Origin: Patescibacteria group bacterium
Lineage (GTDB): Bacteria > Patescibacteriota > Doudnabacteria > UBA920
DNA length: 44,570 bases
Assembly: GCA_023484515.1 (NCBI GenBank)
Contig: JAMDAY010000011.1
Location: 1 to 44,570 of the forward strand
Direction: 5' to 3'
The notes under the pieces were generated by a model. The model saw only the letters and a list, made by a program, of their open reading frames with translations. It had not been told where the DNA came from and made no database searches. Positions within the stretch are counted from its first letter, which is position 1; every line of letters starts with the position of its first letter. The position numbers and the translations under genes are program-made. Positions 14,067-21,824 of this stretch are shown here, piece by piece.

Positions 14067-14744
14067 TTAGTACCAGGTATTGTAATTCAGGCCGTTGCCG
14101 ATATAGCCGGAATAAGGATAATAGCCGTTATTATATAATCCGCTGCCGTATCCGCCATACAACCCGCTCCCGTACCCTCCTCCGTACAGTCCGGAACCGT
14201 AACCGCTGCCATAAACCAAGCTGTTGCCGAAATACTGGTTTCCCGTCCCTCCGCCATATAATCCAGTCGCATACCCTAATCCCGTGCCGTAACCTCCATA
14301 GCCTCCATATAAGCCATTGCCGTAACCATATCCTAATCCAGTGCCATATCCTCCATAACCCCCGTATAGGCCGCCGAACAAGCCTGTGCCATATCCTCCC
14401 AAGTAACCGTTGGATAACCCGCCGTAATAGGGAGTGTAATACGTGCTGTCTGCGCCATACGGGCTATAATAACTGTTATACGCGCCCAAATCGTCTCGGT
14501 CGCCGTCAAACCACCAGGCGTAAGGAGGACTGCCGCCTACATTGTTTTGGGCCCCTCCAAAAAATCCGTTTAAGTAACCGTTGTCGTCATAGTCGCCGTC
14601 CAAATACGGCCCGCTGGCTTCGTAATTCCCAACCCCTCCGCCTAGATATTGCGCCTGGACCGAAGTTATTTTTAATCCAAAAACCAAGGCCACAATCAGC
14701 GCAGTGGCAAATATATAGGGCACCTTGTTAATTTTGTCAGACAT
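14067..14744 (-). CDS. Secreted Gly/Tyr-rich low-complexity protein
   Basis: A 225-residue protein. A signal peptide (about 1-31, ending SVQA before QYLGGG) is followed by a region extremely rich in Gly, Tyr, Leu and Asn, with repeated units such as GYGTGLGY, GLYGGYGGYGTGL and GYGSGLYGG. There is no Cys and few charges. An Asp-rich stretch (YLDGDYDDNGYLNG) lies at about 47-60. ATG 14744 is chosen because AAGGAGGTG sits directly before it; the in-frame GTG at 14753 lies inside that SD. Such composition is seen in structural or adhesive extracellular proteins. A cell-surface or matrix role is inferred, supported by the neighbouring secreted SQW-repeat genes on the same strand. Confidence 0.82.
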   Translation of the reverse strand: MSDKINKVPYIFATALIVALVFGLKITSVQAQYLGGGVGNYEASGPYLDGDYDDNGYLNGFFGGAQNNVGGSPPYAWWFDGDRDDLGAYNSYYSPYGADSTYYTPYYGGLSNGYLGGYGTGLFGGLYGGYGGYGTGLGYGYGNGLYGGYGGYGTGLGYATGLYGGGTGNQYFGNSLVYGSGYGSGLYGGGYGSGLYGGYGSGLYNNGYYPYSGYIGNGLNYNTWY

Positions 14745-14798
14745 TATTTTCACCTCCTTGATTGCATAGTGCCGTAGGTTATTTATTAAATATTCTTA

Positions 14799-14887
14799 TA
14801 GCCTGCGGCTAAACATCAAAAATTATTTTGACCAACCTGCTCGGAATTCTGAAATTTCGTCTTAAAAGCGCGTTCGGCAACAGACCC
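14799..14887. repeat. Truncated copy of a terminal-inverted-repeat element
   Basis: About 90 bp that closely match 37338-37427 (AGCC-TNC-GGCTAAACATCAAAA, then GTCTTAAAAGCGC and TTCGGCAACAGACCC). Only the right end is present here; the full element with both terminal inverted repeats is at 37266-37427. It ends 3 bp from the stop codon of the gene at 14890. Confidence 0.75.
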
Positions 14888-14889
14888 AT

Positions 14890-15651
14890 TTAACTGCCGC
14901 CCTGCGGGGAGCTGAACAATCCTTGCAAAATTACCCATTGGCTTACCGGATCCAAAGAATTAAAACCGTTCGGACCGTTGCCAAACAATCCTTGCAACGC
15001 AATCCATTGGCTTATTGCCTGCGCCCGGGTCGGCGGGCCTTGGTTTGCGAATAATCCGTATAGCACAATCCATTTGCTTACTTCATCTAAGTTGTAAAAA
15101 TTACTTGCCCCGTTGCTGAACAATCCTTGTAACGCAATCCATTGGCTTATTATTTGCGCCTGGAAAGGGGAATTTGCCTGTCCGAATAATTGCTGCAGGA
15201 CAATCCATTTACTGACAGGACCCAGATAATTAAAGGGGATGGCTTGAGGCTGCTGGTAAGGGGCAATTTGTTGGAAGGGGACTGGCGGATAAGTTTGGAC
15301 TGGCTTGTTTGCTTGGTTTAGCTGGTTTTGAGGAAAATAAATTATGGCAGCTAGCCACAGCATCGTTAAAACCGCTATTAAGGGAACAGGCGCGGCGGAA
15401 AAGCGAAGCGCATTTTTTCTGCCTGGTTTTTTCCACGCGCTGTCTACCATTTTTAGCTTGCTTTCGGAAATAGTTTTTGGGAGAAAAATAGCAGGCAGTA
15501 CGGGGAAAGAAAAATGGCTATAATTAATTACCTTGCCCATATTGTCCGGTGGGTCAAATTTTGAGAGTATGTCGGATGGTTTTTCTTTAAAGAATTCAGG
15601 GTTTGCGGTATTGGATCCATAGTGTTTTACGTTAACTTGGGTTTTTTTCAT
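14890..15651 (-). CDS. Membrane-anchored protein with five SQW repeats
   Basis: A 253-residue protein. The N-terminal ~85 residues are charged and presumably cytoplasmic; one membrane span is at about 88-105 (PVPLIAVLTMLWLAAIIYF). A Pro/Gln-rich linker follows, then five copies of an 11-residue motif at 146, 168, 191, 213 and 236, spaced 22-23 residues: VSKWIVLQQLF, ISQWIALQGLF, VSKWIVLYGLF, ISQWIALQGLF, VSQWVILQGLF. The copies alternate between two subtypes, suggesting a two-motif unit of 45 residues. The motif is shared with the secreted proteins at 15720 and 16343, so this may be their membrane-bound partner or anchor. I recognise no known family. The start follows AAAGGCGGG. Confidence 0.8.
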   Translation of the reverse strand: MKKTQVNVKHYGSNTANPEFFKEKPSDILSKFDPPDNMGKVINYSHFSFPVLPAIFLPKTISESKLKMVDSAWKKPGRKNALRFSAAPVPLIAVLTMLWLAAIIYFPQNQLNQANKPVQTYPPVPFQQIAPYQQPQAIPFNYLGPVSKWIVLQQLFGQANSPFQAQIISQWIALQGLFSNGASNFYNLDEVSKWIVLYGLFANQGPPTRAQAISQWIALQGLFGNGPNGFNSLDPVSQWVILQGLFSSPQGGS

Positions 15652-15680
15652 AAACCCGCCTTTCGTTATTTATACGGTTG

Positions 15681-15710
15681 AATAAAGGGGCAATCACTTG
15701 CCCCTTTATT
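15681..15710 (-). terminator. Terminator hairpin
   Basis: A 13-bp perfect stem (AATAAAGGGGCAA and its complement) with a 4-nt loop, 15681-15710. It lies 10 bp after the stop of the small SQW-repeat gene on the minus strand, so that gene is monocistronic. Confidence 0.75.
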
Positions 15711-15719
15711 CTGTTTTCA

Positions 15720-16019
15720 CTAGTAACCTATCGTTCCATACGGGTTAAACAAGCCCGACAGGACAATCCACTGGCTGATGGGGTTGTTATAGACTCCGTA
15801 GGCTCCGCCAGTTGTTCCTCCAGCTGTTCCCGTTCCACCGACAGTGCCAAAGGTGCCATACGGGTTAAACAAGCCCGACAGGACAATCCACTGGCTAATG
15901 GGGTTGTTGTAAGCCCCGCCCAGGGCTTGGGCGTGCGCCTGGCTGGTTACGGCAAAGCCTCCAACCGCCATTACTGCCGCTAAAGCTAACCCTGCCAATG
16001 CTTTCTTGATGTTCTTCAT
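15720..16019 (-). CDS. Small secreted protein with two SQW repeats
   Basis: A 99-residue protein. A clear signal peptide ends AHA at residue 30 (ALAGLALAAVMAVGGFAVTS, then QAHA), leaving a mature protein of about 70 residues. It is made of two copies of YNNPISQWIVLSGLFNPYGT at 37-56 and 77-96, separated by a Gly/Thr-rich spacer. The DNA of the two repeats is nearly identical, so the duplication is recent or maintained by conversion. The SD GGGAGGTG followed by AAAAA is the same as in the paralogue at 16343, suggesting matched strong expression. It has no enzyme motif; a structural or membrane-active role is inference. Confidence 0.85.
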   Translation of the reverse strand: MKNIKKALAGLALAAVMAVGGFAVTSQAHAQALGGAYNNPISQWIVLSGLFNPYGTFGTVGGTGTAGGTTGGAYGVYNNPISQWIVLSGLFNPYGTIGY

Positions 16020-16342
16020 TGTTTTTCACCTCCCTAGCTTGTTAAAGATTAAGCTTGATCCTGCAAAAGCGGTATTTCGTTTGCCGGCAAGCTTTGTTAC
16101 TGCAGTTTTATAGCTGCATCGGCCAAGCCTGGAAACAGATTATGGGCAGAAGGGTCACCATATGCCGCCTATTTTCTGTATGCCCAGCCTGGGCCGTAAG
16201 AGAAATGGCTTGCTCCATACTATTGATCTTTGCAAGATAAGCCGAGAGAATTATGCCCGGTTGATGGGAAAAATTGTTCAACCTAAATATGTCGTGCTCA
16301 ATAGTTGGAGGAATTCGCCAAAACCTCTCCTATATAAAATGC

Positions 16343-16762
16343 TTAGGGATCAACCGCCGTAGTCGCTGTAGTCTGAGCTGCGCCAAAGGTACCTAATGGA
16401 TTAAACAAGCCGGACAAGACTATCCATTGGCTTACCGGGTTATACATAGCGCCGCCATAACCGTAGCCGCCCGCTCCCGCCGCGCCGCCCGCCCCTACCG
16501 CGCCTCCCATGGGATAACCGAAAGCTATGGGATTAAACAAGCCGGACAAGACTATCCATTGGCTAATGGGGTTGTTGTAAGCCCCGCCGAGAGTGCCTTG
16601 GTTTTGGACGGTTTCAGCCGCCTCCTGTTCAGCCGCCTGCGTGGTGGCAGATTCCGTGGTTTGGGCTTTTGCCGGACTGAATACGCCAAAACTGGCCAAG
16701 GCCAACAGCGCCAATACTGACAACCCGGAAACTATTTTTTTCAGGCTTTTCATTTTTTTCAC
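16343..16762 (-). CDS. Secreted protein with two SQW repeats (paralogue)
   Basis: A 139-residue protein. The signal peptide (1-33) ends SPAKA before QTTESAT. A Gln/Glu/Ala-rich segment follows (34-57), then YNNPISQWIVLSGLFNP at 62-78, a Gly/Ala/Tyr-rich spacer (83-105), and YNPVSQWIVLSGLFNP at 107-122. The 45-residue spacing equals two 22-23-residue units of the anchored protein at 14890. SD GGGAGGTGAAAAA lies directly upstream, the same as in the gene at 15720. The 320-bp gap to that gene shows no further ORF. It is a member of a repeat family I cannot assign to anything described. Confidence 0.85.
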   Translation of the reverse strand: MKKMKSLKKIVSGLSVLALLALASFGVFSPAKAQTTESATTQAAEQEAAETVQNQGTLGGAYNNPISQWIVLSGLFNPIAFGYPMGGAVGAGGAAGAGGYGYGGAMYNPVSQWIVLSGLFNPLGTFGAAQTTATTAVDP

Positions 16763-17365
16763 CTCCCTTCAAGATGCTTAATTTTAAAGTTTTCCATACA
16801 ACCGTTATTCAAGAAAATTTTAAATGGCCGAACCGGCAATAAAAAAGCCTTACAGTGATATAAAGATAAAACTTTATCCATAAGGCTTTTGCCAAGTTCA
16901 GCCAGGCAGCATTTGGGTTGTTGCAAGGATATTTAACAAAAATCTATAATGCGATTCCCATTTTAAACGGCATTTTGCATAGACTTGGTTATCGTAATAA
17001 ACGTCCAAAGACGTGATGGAAAAATTTTATGGTTGTTGAGCCTGTATGGATTATCTTTTCGTTAATGTGTGTTTGGGATAAGAAATTACAGTTCGGTTTT
17101 TCCGGGAGCGGGAATTGCAACTCCCCATTTGATATTTGCAGAACAGCGCGTTGCTTGCTAGCTGCCAATTATATGACCGAGCAGCCAACAAATCCTTTCC
17201 ATGGCGGATATGGCTGCCTAGCATTAAATTCCCCTAGTTTAAAATAAAGTAAAATATTTTTGTTTTAGTCGGGTCAGCAAATATTTTTCGGGAGTTTGTT
17301 TCCTAAAGCAATCTGGCGAATTGCAGACAGCAATTATTCGGATACAATTAAGTCAATAACTATAA
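16763..17365. other. Gene-poor stretch
   Basis: About 600 bp with no convincing gene. A terminator-like hairpin is present at 16843-16890 (AAAAGCCTTA with TAAGGCTTTT, and an inner GATATAAAG/CTTTATC stem). A plus-strand frame at 17029-17247 has no SD or recognisable family and is not called. The words GTTTGTTTCCTAA (17294-17306) recur at about 21750. Promoters for the 16762 gene should lie here on the minus strand. Confidence 0.4.
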
Positions 17366-17611
17366 ATTTTTGGTTTATCGCCGGGAGTCGGCCCGGTTTG
17401 GAAAAGATGTTTCGGCGTTTCGGTAATTGTATCTTTAGATAACGAAGATCCGGTGCCGCAATTTAAAAATATTATTGCAAGTATGGGATCCAGCTACCGT
17501 CTAGAGGTTATAGAGGGAACGGAAAGCGTTGTTAATCCGAAGCATTTCAAAACAATGATAACGCTTTTGCGGGTTGGCGGACGGGTTTCCGTTTTAGCCG
17601 CGCTAATGTAG
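17366..17611 (+). pseudogene. Open remnant without start codon
   Basis: An 81-codon plus-strand frame that begins after a stop at 17363 and ends with TAG at 17609-17611. Its translation is protein-like (GVSVIVSLDNEDPVPQFKNI, then ..LRVGGRVSVLAALM) but it has no ATG, GTG or TTG at its beginning, so it looks like the tail of a lost gene. I recognise no family. It could also be a chance frame. Confidence 0.25.
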
Positions 17612-17621
17612 GGGCGCGGCA

Positions 17622-17650
17622 AAAAAGAGGCTGTGTTACAGCCTCTTTTT
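17622..17650 (-). terminator. Bidirectional terminator after purB
   Basis: A perfect 13-bp stem (AAAAAGAGGCTGT 17622-17634 with its complement 17638-17650) with a 3-nt loop and A/T tails on both sides. It lies 26 bp beyond the purB stop on the minus strand and closes the purine cluster. Confidence 0.88.
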
Positions 17651-17675
17651 ACGTATTGTTTGAACTTTTGGAAGG

Positions 17676-19067
17676 TTACATAACTGCTAATTTTCCCGCC
17701 ATTCCCGTGTAGTTCAATGGTGTAATGTTTTTCAGCTCTTTTTTTACATTTTCGTTTATGTCCAAGCCGTCTATAAACTTATGGATGTCATCTAAGGTGA
17801 CTTTTTTGCCGCGTGTCAGTTCTTTCAGCTTTTCATAAGGCATGGCCGCGCCCTCGCGCCTTAAAATGGTCTGGATGGCTTCGGCAATAATCTCAGGATG
17901 ATGTTCCAGATCTTCCCTGGTTCTTTGTTCATTGACCACTATTCGTCCCAATTGATTGGTCAAATATTTAAAGCCGATCAAACTATGTCCTAAAGCTACG
18001 CCTATATTCCTTATTACAGTGGAATCGCTCAGGTCGCGCTGTAAGCGGGAGATTGGCAGCTTGCGGGCAAAATATTCAAATACCGCGTTGGCCATTCCCA
18101 GGTTGCCCTCGCTGTTTTCCAAAAACCAAGGATTTATTTTGTGCGGCATAGTAGAAGAACCGACCTCGCCTTCGACCGGTTTTTGCGCTATCCACCCGTC
18201 ACTGACATAACGCCAAACGTCCTGGTTAAAACCTATCAGCATATTATTCATGCGTTTAAAACGGTCAAAAAGTTCTATGTAGGAATCGTGGGGTTCAATT
18301 TGGGTAGTAAAAAGATTAACTTCCAGGAGGTTTGTTTTTCTTTGTTTATTGATTTGATTTATAAATTTTTTGGAAAAATTTATCCAGTCAATTTTTGGGT
18401 ATGCGGCTGCCAGGGCATTGTAATTTCCTGTGGCGCCGTTTAATTTGACCAGTATCTTTTGCCCTTGCAAATGGTTCAAGCCACGATTAAGCCTTTGGGC
18501 GAATATTTTGAATTCCTTGCCAAAGGTGGTGGGGGAGGCGGGCTGGCCGTGCGTGCGGGAAAGCATTGGCACTTTGGCGTTTTCTTTCGCCAGCCGTTCA
18601 ATTTTGTTTACGACTTCTTTTAAGACCGGCAAATAAATATCACGCAAGCCTTCGCTAAGCATCAGCCCGTAAGCAATATTGCTGGCGTCTTCGGAAGTTA
18701 GGCCAAAATGAACCCATTCTACACAGTTTTTAAGGCTGGTAGCCGAAAGTTTGTCTTTTATGAAATACTCTATGGCTTTAAAGTCGTGGTTGGTGGCCTT
18801 AATATTTTTGTAGCCTTTAAGCTCAATATCCGCGATTATTTGGGCGTCTCGCTCGGTAAAATTTTGATAAATTTTGCGGATCGTTGCTTTTTCCTTTTCC
18901 GTGAGTTTGCGCATCCCTAAGCCTTTGGTTTCGGAAAGCGCTATAAGGTATTCGCATTCCATTAAAATTTTGTATTTCATGGAAGCGGCCTCGCTGAAAT
19001 AAGGGACCAGCGGTTTGGTATATTTGCAATACCGTCCGTCGATGGGGGAAATTGAGTTTAGGGGCAT
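17676..19067 (-). CDS. purB: Adenylosuccinate lyase
   Basis: A 463-residue member of the fumarase/aspartase superfamily. PurB cleaves SAICAR to AICAR plus fumarate, and adenylosuccinate to AMP plus fumarate. The signature GSSTMPHKINP loop is present, as are SRTHGQPASPTTFGKE (catalytic His region) and the N-terminal SPIDGRYCKYTKPLVPYFSE typical of the longer E. coli-type enzyme. Length fits. It is the last gene of the minus-strand purine cluster, separated from purC by a REP-flanked transposase remnant, so it may have its own promoter there. A REP copy begins about 10 bp upstream of its ATG. Confidence 0.97.
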   Translation of the reverse strand: MPLNSISPIDGRYCKYTKPLVPYFSEAASMKYKILMECEYLIALSETKGLGMRKLTEKEKATIRKIYQNFTERDAQIIADIELKGYKNIKATNHDFKAIEYFIKDKLSATSLKNCVEWVHFGLTSEDASNIAYGLMLSEGLRDIYLPVLKEVVNKIERLAKENAKVPMLSRTHGQPASPTTFGKEFKIFAQRLNRGLNHLQGQKILVKLNGATGNYNALAAAYPKIDWINFSKKFINQINKQRKTNLLEVNLFTTQIEPHDSYIELFDRFKRMNNMLIGFNQDVWRYVSDGWIAQKPVEGEVGSSTMPHKINPWFLENSEGNLGMANAVFEYFARKLPISRLQRDLSDSTVIRNIGVALGHSLIGFKYLTNQLGRIVVNEQRTREDLEHHPEIIAEAIQTILRREGAAMPYEKLKELTRGKKVTLDDIHKFIDGLDINENVKKELKNITPLNYTGMAGKLAVM

Positions 19068-19077
19068 GGTTATTTAT

Positions 19078-19138
19078 GGGCCGATGAATCGGCGCACTAC
19101 ACAAGGCGTTCAGAATCGTAGTGTGCCCATTTATGGGC
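19078..19138. repeat. REP-like repeat pair, purB side of the RAYT remnant
   Basis: Two halves are present: GCCGATGAATCGGCGCACTAC-type (about 19080-19100) and the GTAGTGTGCCCATTTATGGG type (19118-19137). Each has its own small palindrome (CGATGAATCG; GCCCATTTATGGGC). The same two halves, in opposite order, flank the other side of the transposase remnant at 19377-19426. Confidence 0.8.
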
Positions 19139-19369
19139 TTACTTGTAAAATTGTTCGAATTCCAAAATTAATTCTTGCGGATTATTTACTACAAAGTAAT
19201 CCAGATCTACTCCTGAGGTCTTGGACTTTAAATCTTTTAGTTCGTTAGTGACCAGTTTTTCTTTTCCTGCGAAAAAATTATTTCTAAAATCACAAACCAC
19301 AGTTACAAAATAGTAGCCGTCGGTTTTATAGTCATACTTTGCCAATCTGATATCTTTTCGGCCTCGCAT
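19139..19369 (-). pseudogene. Truncated REP-associated tyrosine transposase (RAYT)-like ORF
   Basis: A 76-residue frame. The N terminus RKDIRLAKYDYKTDGYYFVT matches the start of Y1/RAYT (IS200-like HUH) transposases, which nick and move REP palindromes. At the point where the HUH motif (PNHxH) should follow a strand such as LDYFVVM, the frame reads LDYFVVNNPQELILEFEQ, so both histidines are missing. The catalytic tyrosine region is also absent (full-length proteins are usually 150-250 residues). It is flanked on both sides by REP-like repeats, and its stop codon adjoins one. The likely reading is an internally deleted, inactive REPtron; the N-terminal match is by eye. Confidence 0.65.
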
Positions 19370-19376
19370 ATGTTTT

Positions 19377-19426
19377 GTAGTGTGCCCATTTATGGGCTAA
19401 AGGAGCCGATAAATCGGCGCACTACA
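19377..19426. repeat. REP-like repeat pair, purC side of the RAYT remnant
   Basis: GTAGTGTGCCCATTTATGGG (19377-19396) and GCCGATAAATCGGCGCACTA (19406-19425). The second half overlaps the end of purC: the purC stop TAG at 19422-19424 (minus strand) is formed by the repeat's GTGTAGTG end. Related repeats occur at 28562-28821 and inside the gene at 36140. Confidence 0.8.
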
Positions 19427-20387
19427 CCTCGTAACTCTTTAGGTTTTTCTTAATCCTCTCCGCGATCGGCGTCCCTAAATCGGTTTCGAATTTGTTGCCC
19501 GTAATTTGTTCATAAATTTGGATGTAGCGGGAAGCGAGCTCGGCCACCATTTCCGCCGGAGCCTCGGGCAAGGCAGGGTCATTATAAGGATCACAATGTT
19601 CCTTGAACCACAGGCGCAAGAATTCTTTGTCAAAATTTTCCGGCTCCTGCCCTTCGCCAATCCGCTGTTGGTAAGAAGCCGCCTGCCAGTAGCGGGAGGA
19701 GTCGGGCGTGTGGATTTCGTCCACAAGCGTAACCTGCCCGTTTTCGTCCAGGCCGAATTCGTATTTGGTATCCACCAAAATCAGGCCGTGTTCCAAAGCG
19801 ATTTTTTGCCCGCGCTCGAAAAGCGCGATGGCCGCTTGGGACATTTTTTCCCAAACTTCGGGCACAACCATTTTTTCTTCAATAATTTCTTTGCTGGTTA
19901 CCGGCCGGTCATGCTCATCGGATTTGGTGGTTGGCGTCAATACCGGTTTATCCAGCTTCTGATTTTTCTTCATCCCGTCCGGCAAGACAAAATCACCAAA
20001 ATCCCTTTGCCCCTTTTGGTAAAGCGTCCATAAGCTGGTGCCGGTTACGCCGGTAATGTAGCCGCGCACCACCATTTCAAGAGGAATTACGGAACATTTT
20101 TTTCCTATGACCACGTTCGGGTCCGGGCAGTCCAAAATATGGTTGGGGACAATGTCGCGGGTATTTTCAAACCACCATTTGCTGGTTTGGGTCAAAATTT
20201 GCCCTTTAAACGGGATGTGGGCGATTATCCTGTCAAAAGACGAATGCCGGTCCGTGGAGATTAAAATAATCTTGCCGGGTTGCGTATAAATATCGCGCAC
20301 CTTGCCCACCCTGCGCTGCCCCAAATTTTGGAAATTGGTTTCTTTCAGTACCCGGCCGATATTTTGGATAATGGTTTGTTTGTCCAT
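19422..20387 (-). CDS. purC: SAICAR synthetase
   Basis: A 321-residue phosphoribosylaminoimidazole-succinocarboxamide synthase that ligates aspartate to CAIR using ATP. Motifs include STDRHSSFDRIIAHIPFKGQ (substrate loop), PLEMVVRGYITG and LVDTKYEFGLD. Length is as in the longer yeast/CPR-type enzymes. The frame is open 66 codons further upstream, but the true start is ATG 20387 (MDKQTIIQNIG): upstream codons translate to low-complexity sequence overlapping the end of purM. The stop codon and last bases come from a REP-like repeat. It lies 37 bp downstream of purM, so the two are probably co-transcribed. Confidence 0.96.
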   Translation of the reverse strand: MDKQTIIQNIGRVLKETNFQNLGQRRVGKVRDIYTQPGKIILISTDRHSSFDRIIAHIPFKGQILTQTSKWWFENTRDIVPNHILDCPDPNVVIGKKCSVIPLEMVVRGYITGVTGTSLWTLYQKGQRDFGDFVLPDGMKKNQKLDKPVLTPTTKSDEHDRPVTSKEIIEEKMVVPEVWEKMSQAAIALFERGQKIALEHGLILVDTKYEFGLDENGQVTLVDEIHTPDSSRYWQAASYQQRIGEGQEPENFDKEFLRLWFKEHCDPYNDPALPEAPAEMVAELASRYIQIYEQITGNKFETDLGTPIAERIKKNLKSYEV

Positions 20388-20424
20388 ATGGTTAATTTTA
20401 AATTTAAGGTTTATGATTTTAGAT

Positions 20425-21540
20425 TTATTCGCCAGGGGGCGGCAAAGAAATATTTTCCGGCTCAAATATGGTCTGGCGGTTGCCGGCTTCCACCACGCCG
20501 ATATCTGCCAAGCTGTAACCGGCCTTGGCGCCAAGCGCGATGATTTTTTCCGCCTGACGGGCGGGGGTGTAAATATAGTAGCCAACGCCCCAATTGAAGG
20601 TTTTTAAGCAGTCTATTAACGGTACGCCTAAACTTTCGCGGAAGTATCTCATCAGCGGGGGAACAGGCAGCCAGGAATGTACGCGGTAAGCGTAACTTCT
20701 TTTGTCAAACGCGATCTTGCCCACGCCGTCGCCTGTGCCGGGGAGAAGCGCGTGGATTTCCGCGTTATTTTCCTGCAAAATTTCCATAAGTCTTACGTAA
20801 GACTTGGTCGGGATAAGCGCTTCTTCGCCCAATGTATTACCGTTCGGCAGCTTGGTTAAAAATTTGTCCGGCAGTTCCATGGCTTTCTTTATGACCAGGG
20901 ATATGCCGTTGGCATGAAGCCCGGAAGACGCGACGCCGATAATGTGATCGCCGGCCTGAAGGTTTTTGCCGGTGATCAATTTTTCCTTTGGGGCGACAAT
21001 GCCGGTAACAGAACCGCTTAGGGTGGCAATGGACCTTACCGGAGCCTTCGGGTTTATAAGGTAAGTGCAACTGGCCGATTCCCCGGCAGGCAAAGCCATG
21101 CCGACTTCTTCGCAGATCTTTAACAGGCCGTTCGCGTAATCTTTCGCCCTTTTTTCGTCGCCATACCAGGCGCTTTCCGAGGCTTCCAACTGGTCGGTGA
21201 ATACCACCGGCAGGGCGCCCTGGGCAATGACGTCGTTTACGACTATCAATGCGGTATCAATTGCGATGGAATTGTAATAAGTTTTGCCGGTTTGTTCGTA
21301 CATCCATTCCGCTATCCAGTTCTTGTTGCCCAAATCTTCCTGGGTTTGGCACCAAATGTGCGGCTGCGATCCTTTGTATTCAAAAACCGCGCCGTGCGCG
21401 TGGGTTGCGTCTTCATTAATAAAAACTCCCCGCTTGTTAGGGAATTTAAGGGTTTTTTTGCCAGCTTCTATCATGGCCATTTTAAAAGGCTCCATGACGG
21501 TATAGTCCACTCCGGCTTTTGCGTATTCGGATTTTGGCAT
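20425..21540 (-). CDS. purM: AIR synthetase (FGAM cyclo-ligase)
   Basis: A 371-residue phosphoribosylformylglycinamidine cyclo-ligase that closes FGAM to AIR with ATP. Visible motifs are YAKAGVDYTVM at the N terminus, VVNDVIAQGALPVVFTDQLE (PurM metal/ATP region), IGVASSGLHANGISLV and LPGTGDGVGKIAF, and FNWGVGYYIYTP near the end (FNMGIGM in classical enzymes). It is somewhat longer and more divergent than E. coli PurM (345 residues). A strong intrinsic terminator and a structured stretch lie between purE and this gene, so its expression may be separately controlled. Confidence 0.93.
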   Translation of the reverse strand: MPKSEYAKAGVDYTVMEPFKMAMIEAGKKTLKFPNKRGVFINEDATHAHGAVFEYKGSQPHIWCQTQEDLGNKNWIAEWMYEQTGKTYYNSIAIDTALIVVNDVIAQGALPVVFTDQLEASESAWYGDEKRAKDYANGLLKICEEVGMALPAGESASCTYLINPKAPVRSIATLSGSVTGIVAPKEKLITGKNLQAGDHIIGVASSGLHANGISLVIKKAMELPDKFLTKLPNGNTLGEEALIPTKSYVRLMEILQENNAEIHALLPGTGDGVGKIAFDKRSYAYRVHSWLPVPPLMRYFRESLGVPLIDCLKTFNWGVGYYIYTPARQAEKIIALGAKAGYSLADIGVVEAGNRQTIFEPENISLPPPGE

Positions 21541-21615
21541 TTTAGATTTTAAATTAAATTCGTTCTGTAATTATAATAGCAAAATTGTTTTATCTTAACA
21601 AATTTTGCAAAAAAA

Positions 21616-21643
21616 GGCGGCAGGGCTTAAAAGCCCTGCCGCC
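21616..21643 (-). terminator. Strong intrinsic terminator upstream of purM
   Basis: A perfect 13-bp GC-rich stem (GGCGGCAGGGCTT, 21616-21628, with 21631-21643) is followed on the minus strand by seven T (21615-21609). It sits about 70 nt before the purM start codon and about 180 nt after the purE stop. It either ends the purE transcript or acts as a conditional attenuator of purM. Confidence 0.85.
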
Positions 21644-21644
21644 C

Positions 21645-21824
21645 TGCGTGTTATTCGCGATGTAGCCGAGCCTGCCCCTATTTTGAATAGGGACAGGCGA
21701 GGCGAGGAGCTAAGAAAGGTTCTAAACTTGCCGGCTCTGCCGCGAAAGCAGTTTGTTTCCTAAGGTGATACCTTCGCTGCTTGCCCCGTAAAGATAAATC
21801 TACGGGGCTTGCGGCGGAAAACCT
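21645..21824 (-). promoter_or_regulatory. Structured spacer between purE and purM, possible attenuator
   Basis: There is no ORF in this 180-nt stretch. On the minus strand it holds a GCCCCGTA/TACGGGGC hairpin (about 21808-21784), an AGGT/ACCT hairpin, and GCCTGTCCCTATT pairing with AATAGGGGCAGGC (about 21698-21669, one mismatch), then the terminator at 21643-21616. Leader plus terminator directly before a biosynthetic gene is the layout of a riboswitch or attenuator, but I recognise no known riboswitch class. Confidence 0.35.

Noticed and set aside
17029-17247. Plus-strand 72-aa ORF
   Set aside because: No SD or recognisable family, and unusual Cys/Trp-rich composition in a gene-poor spacer.
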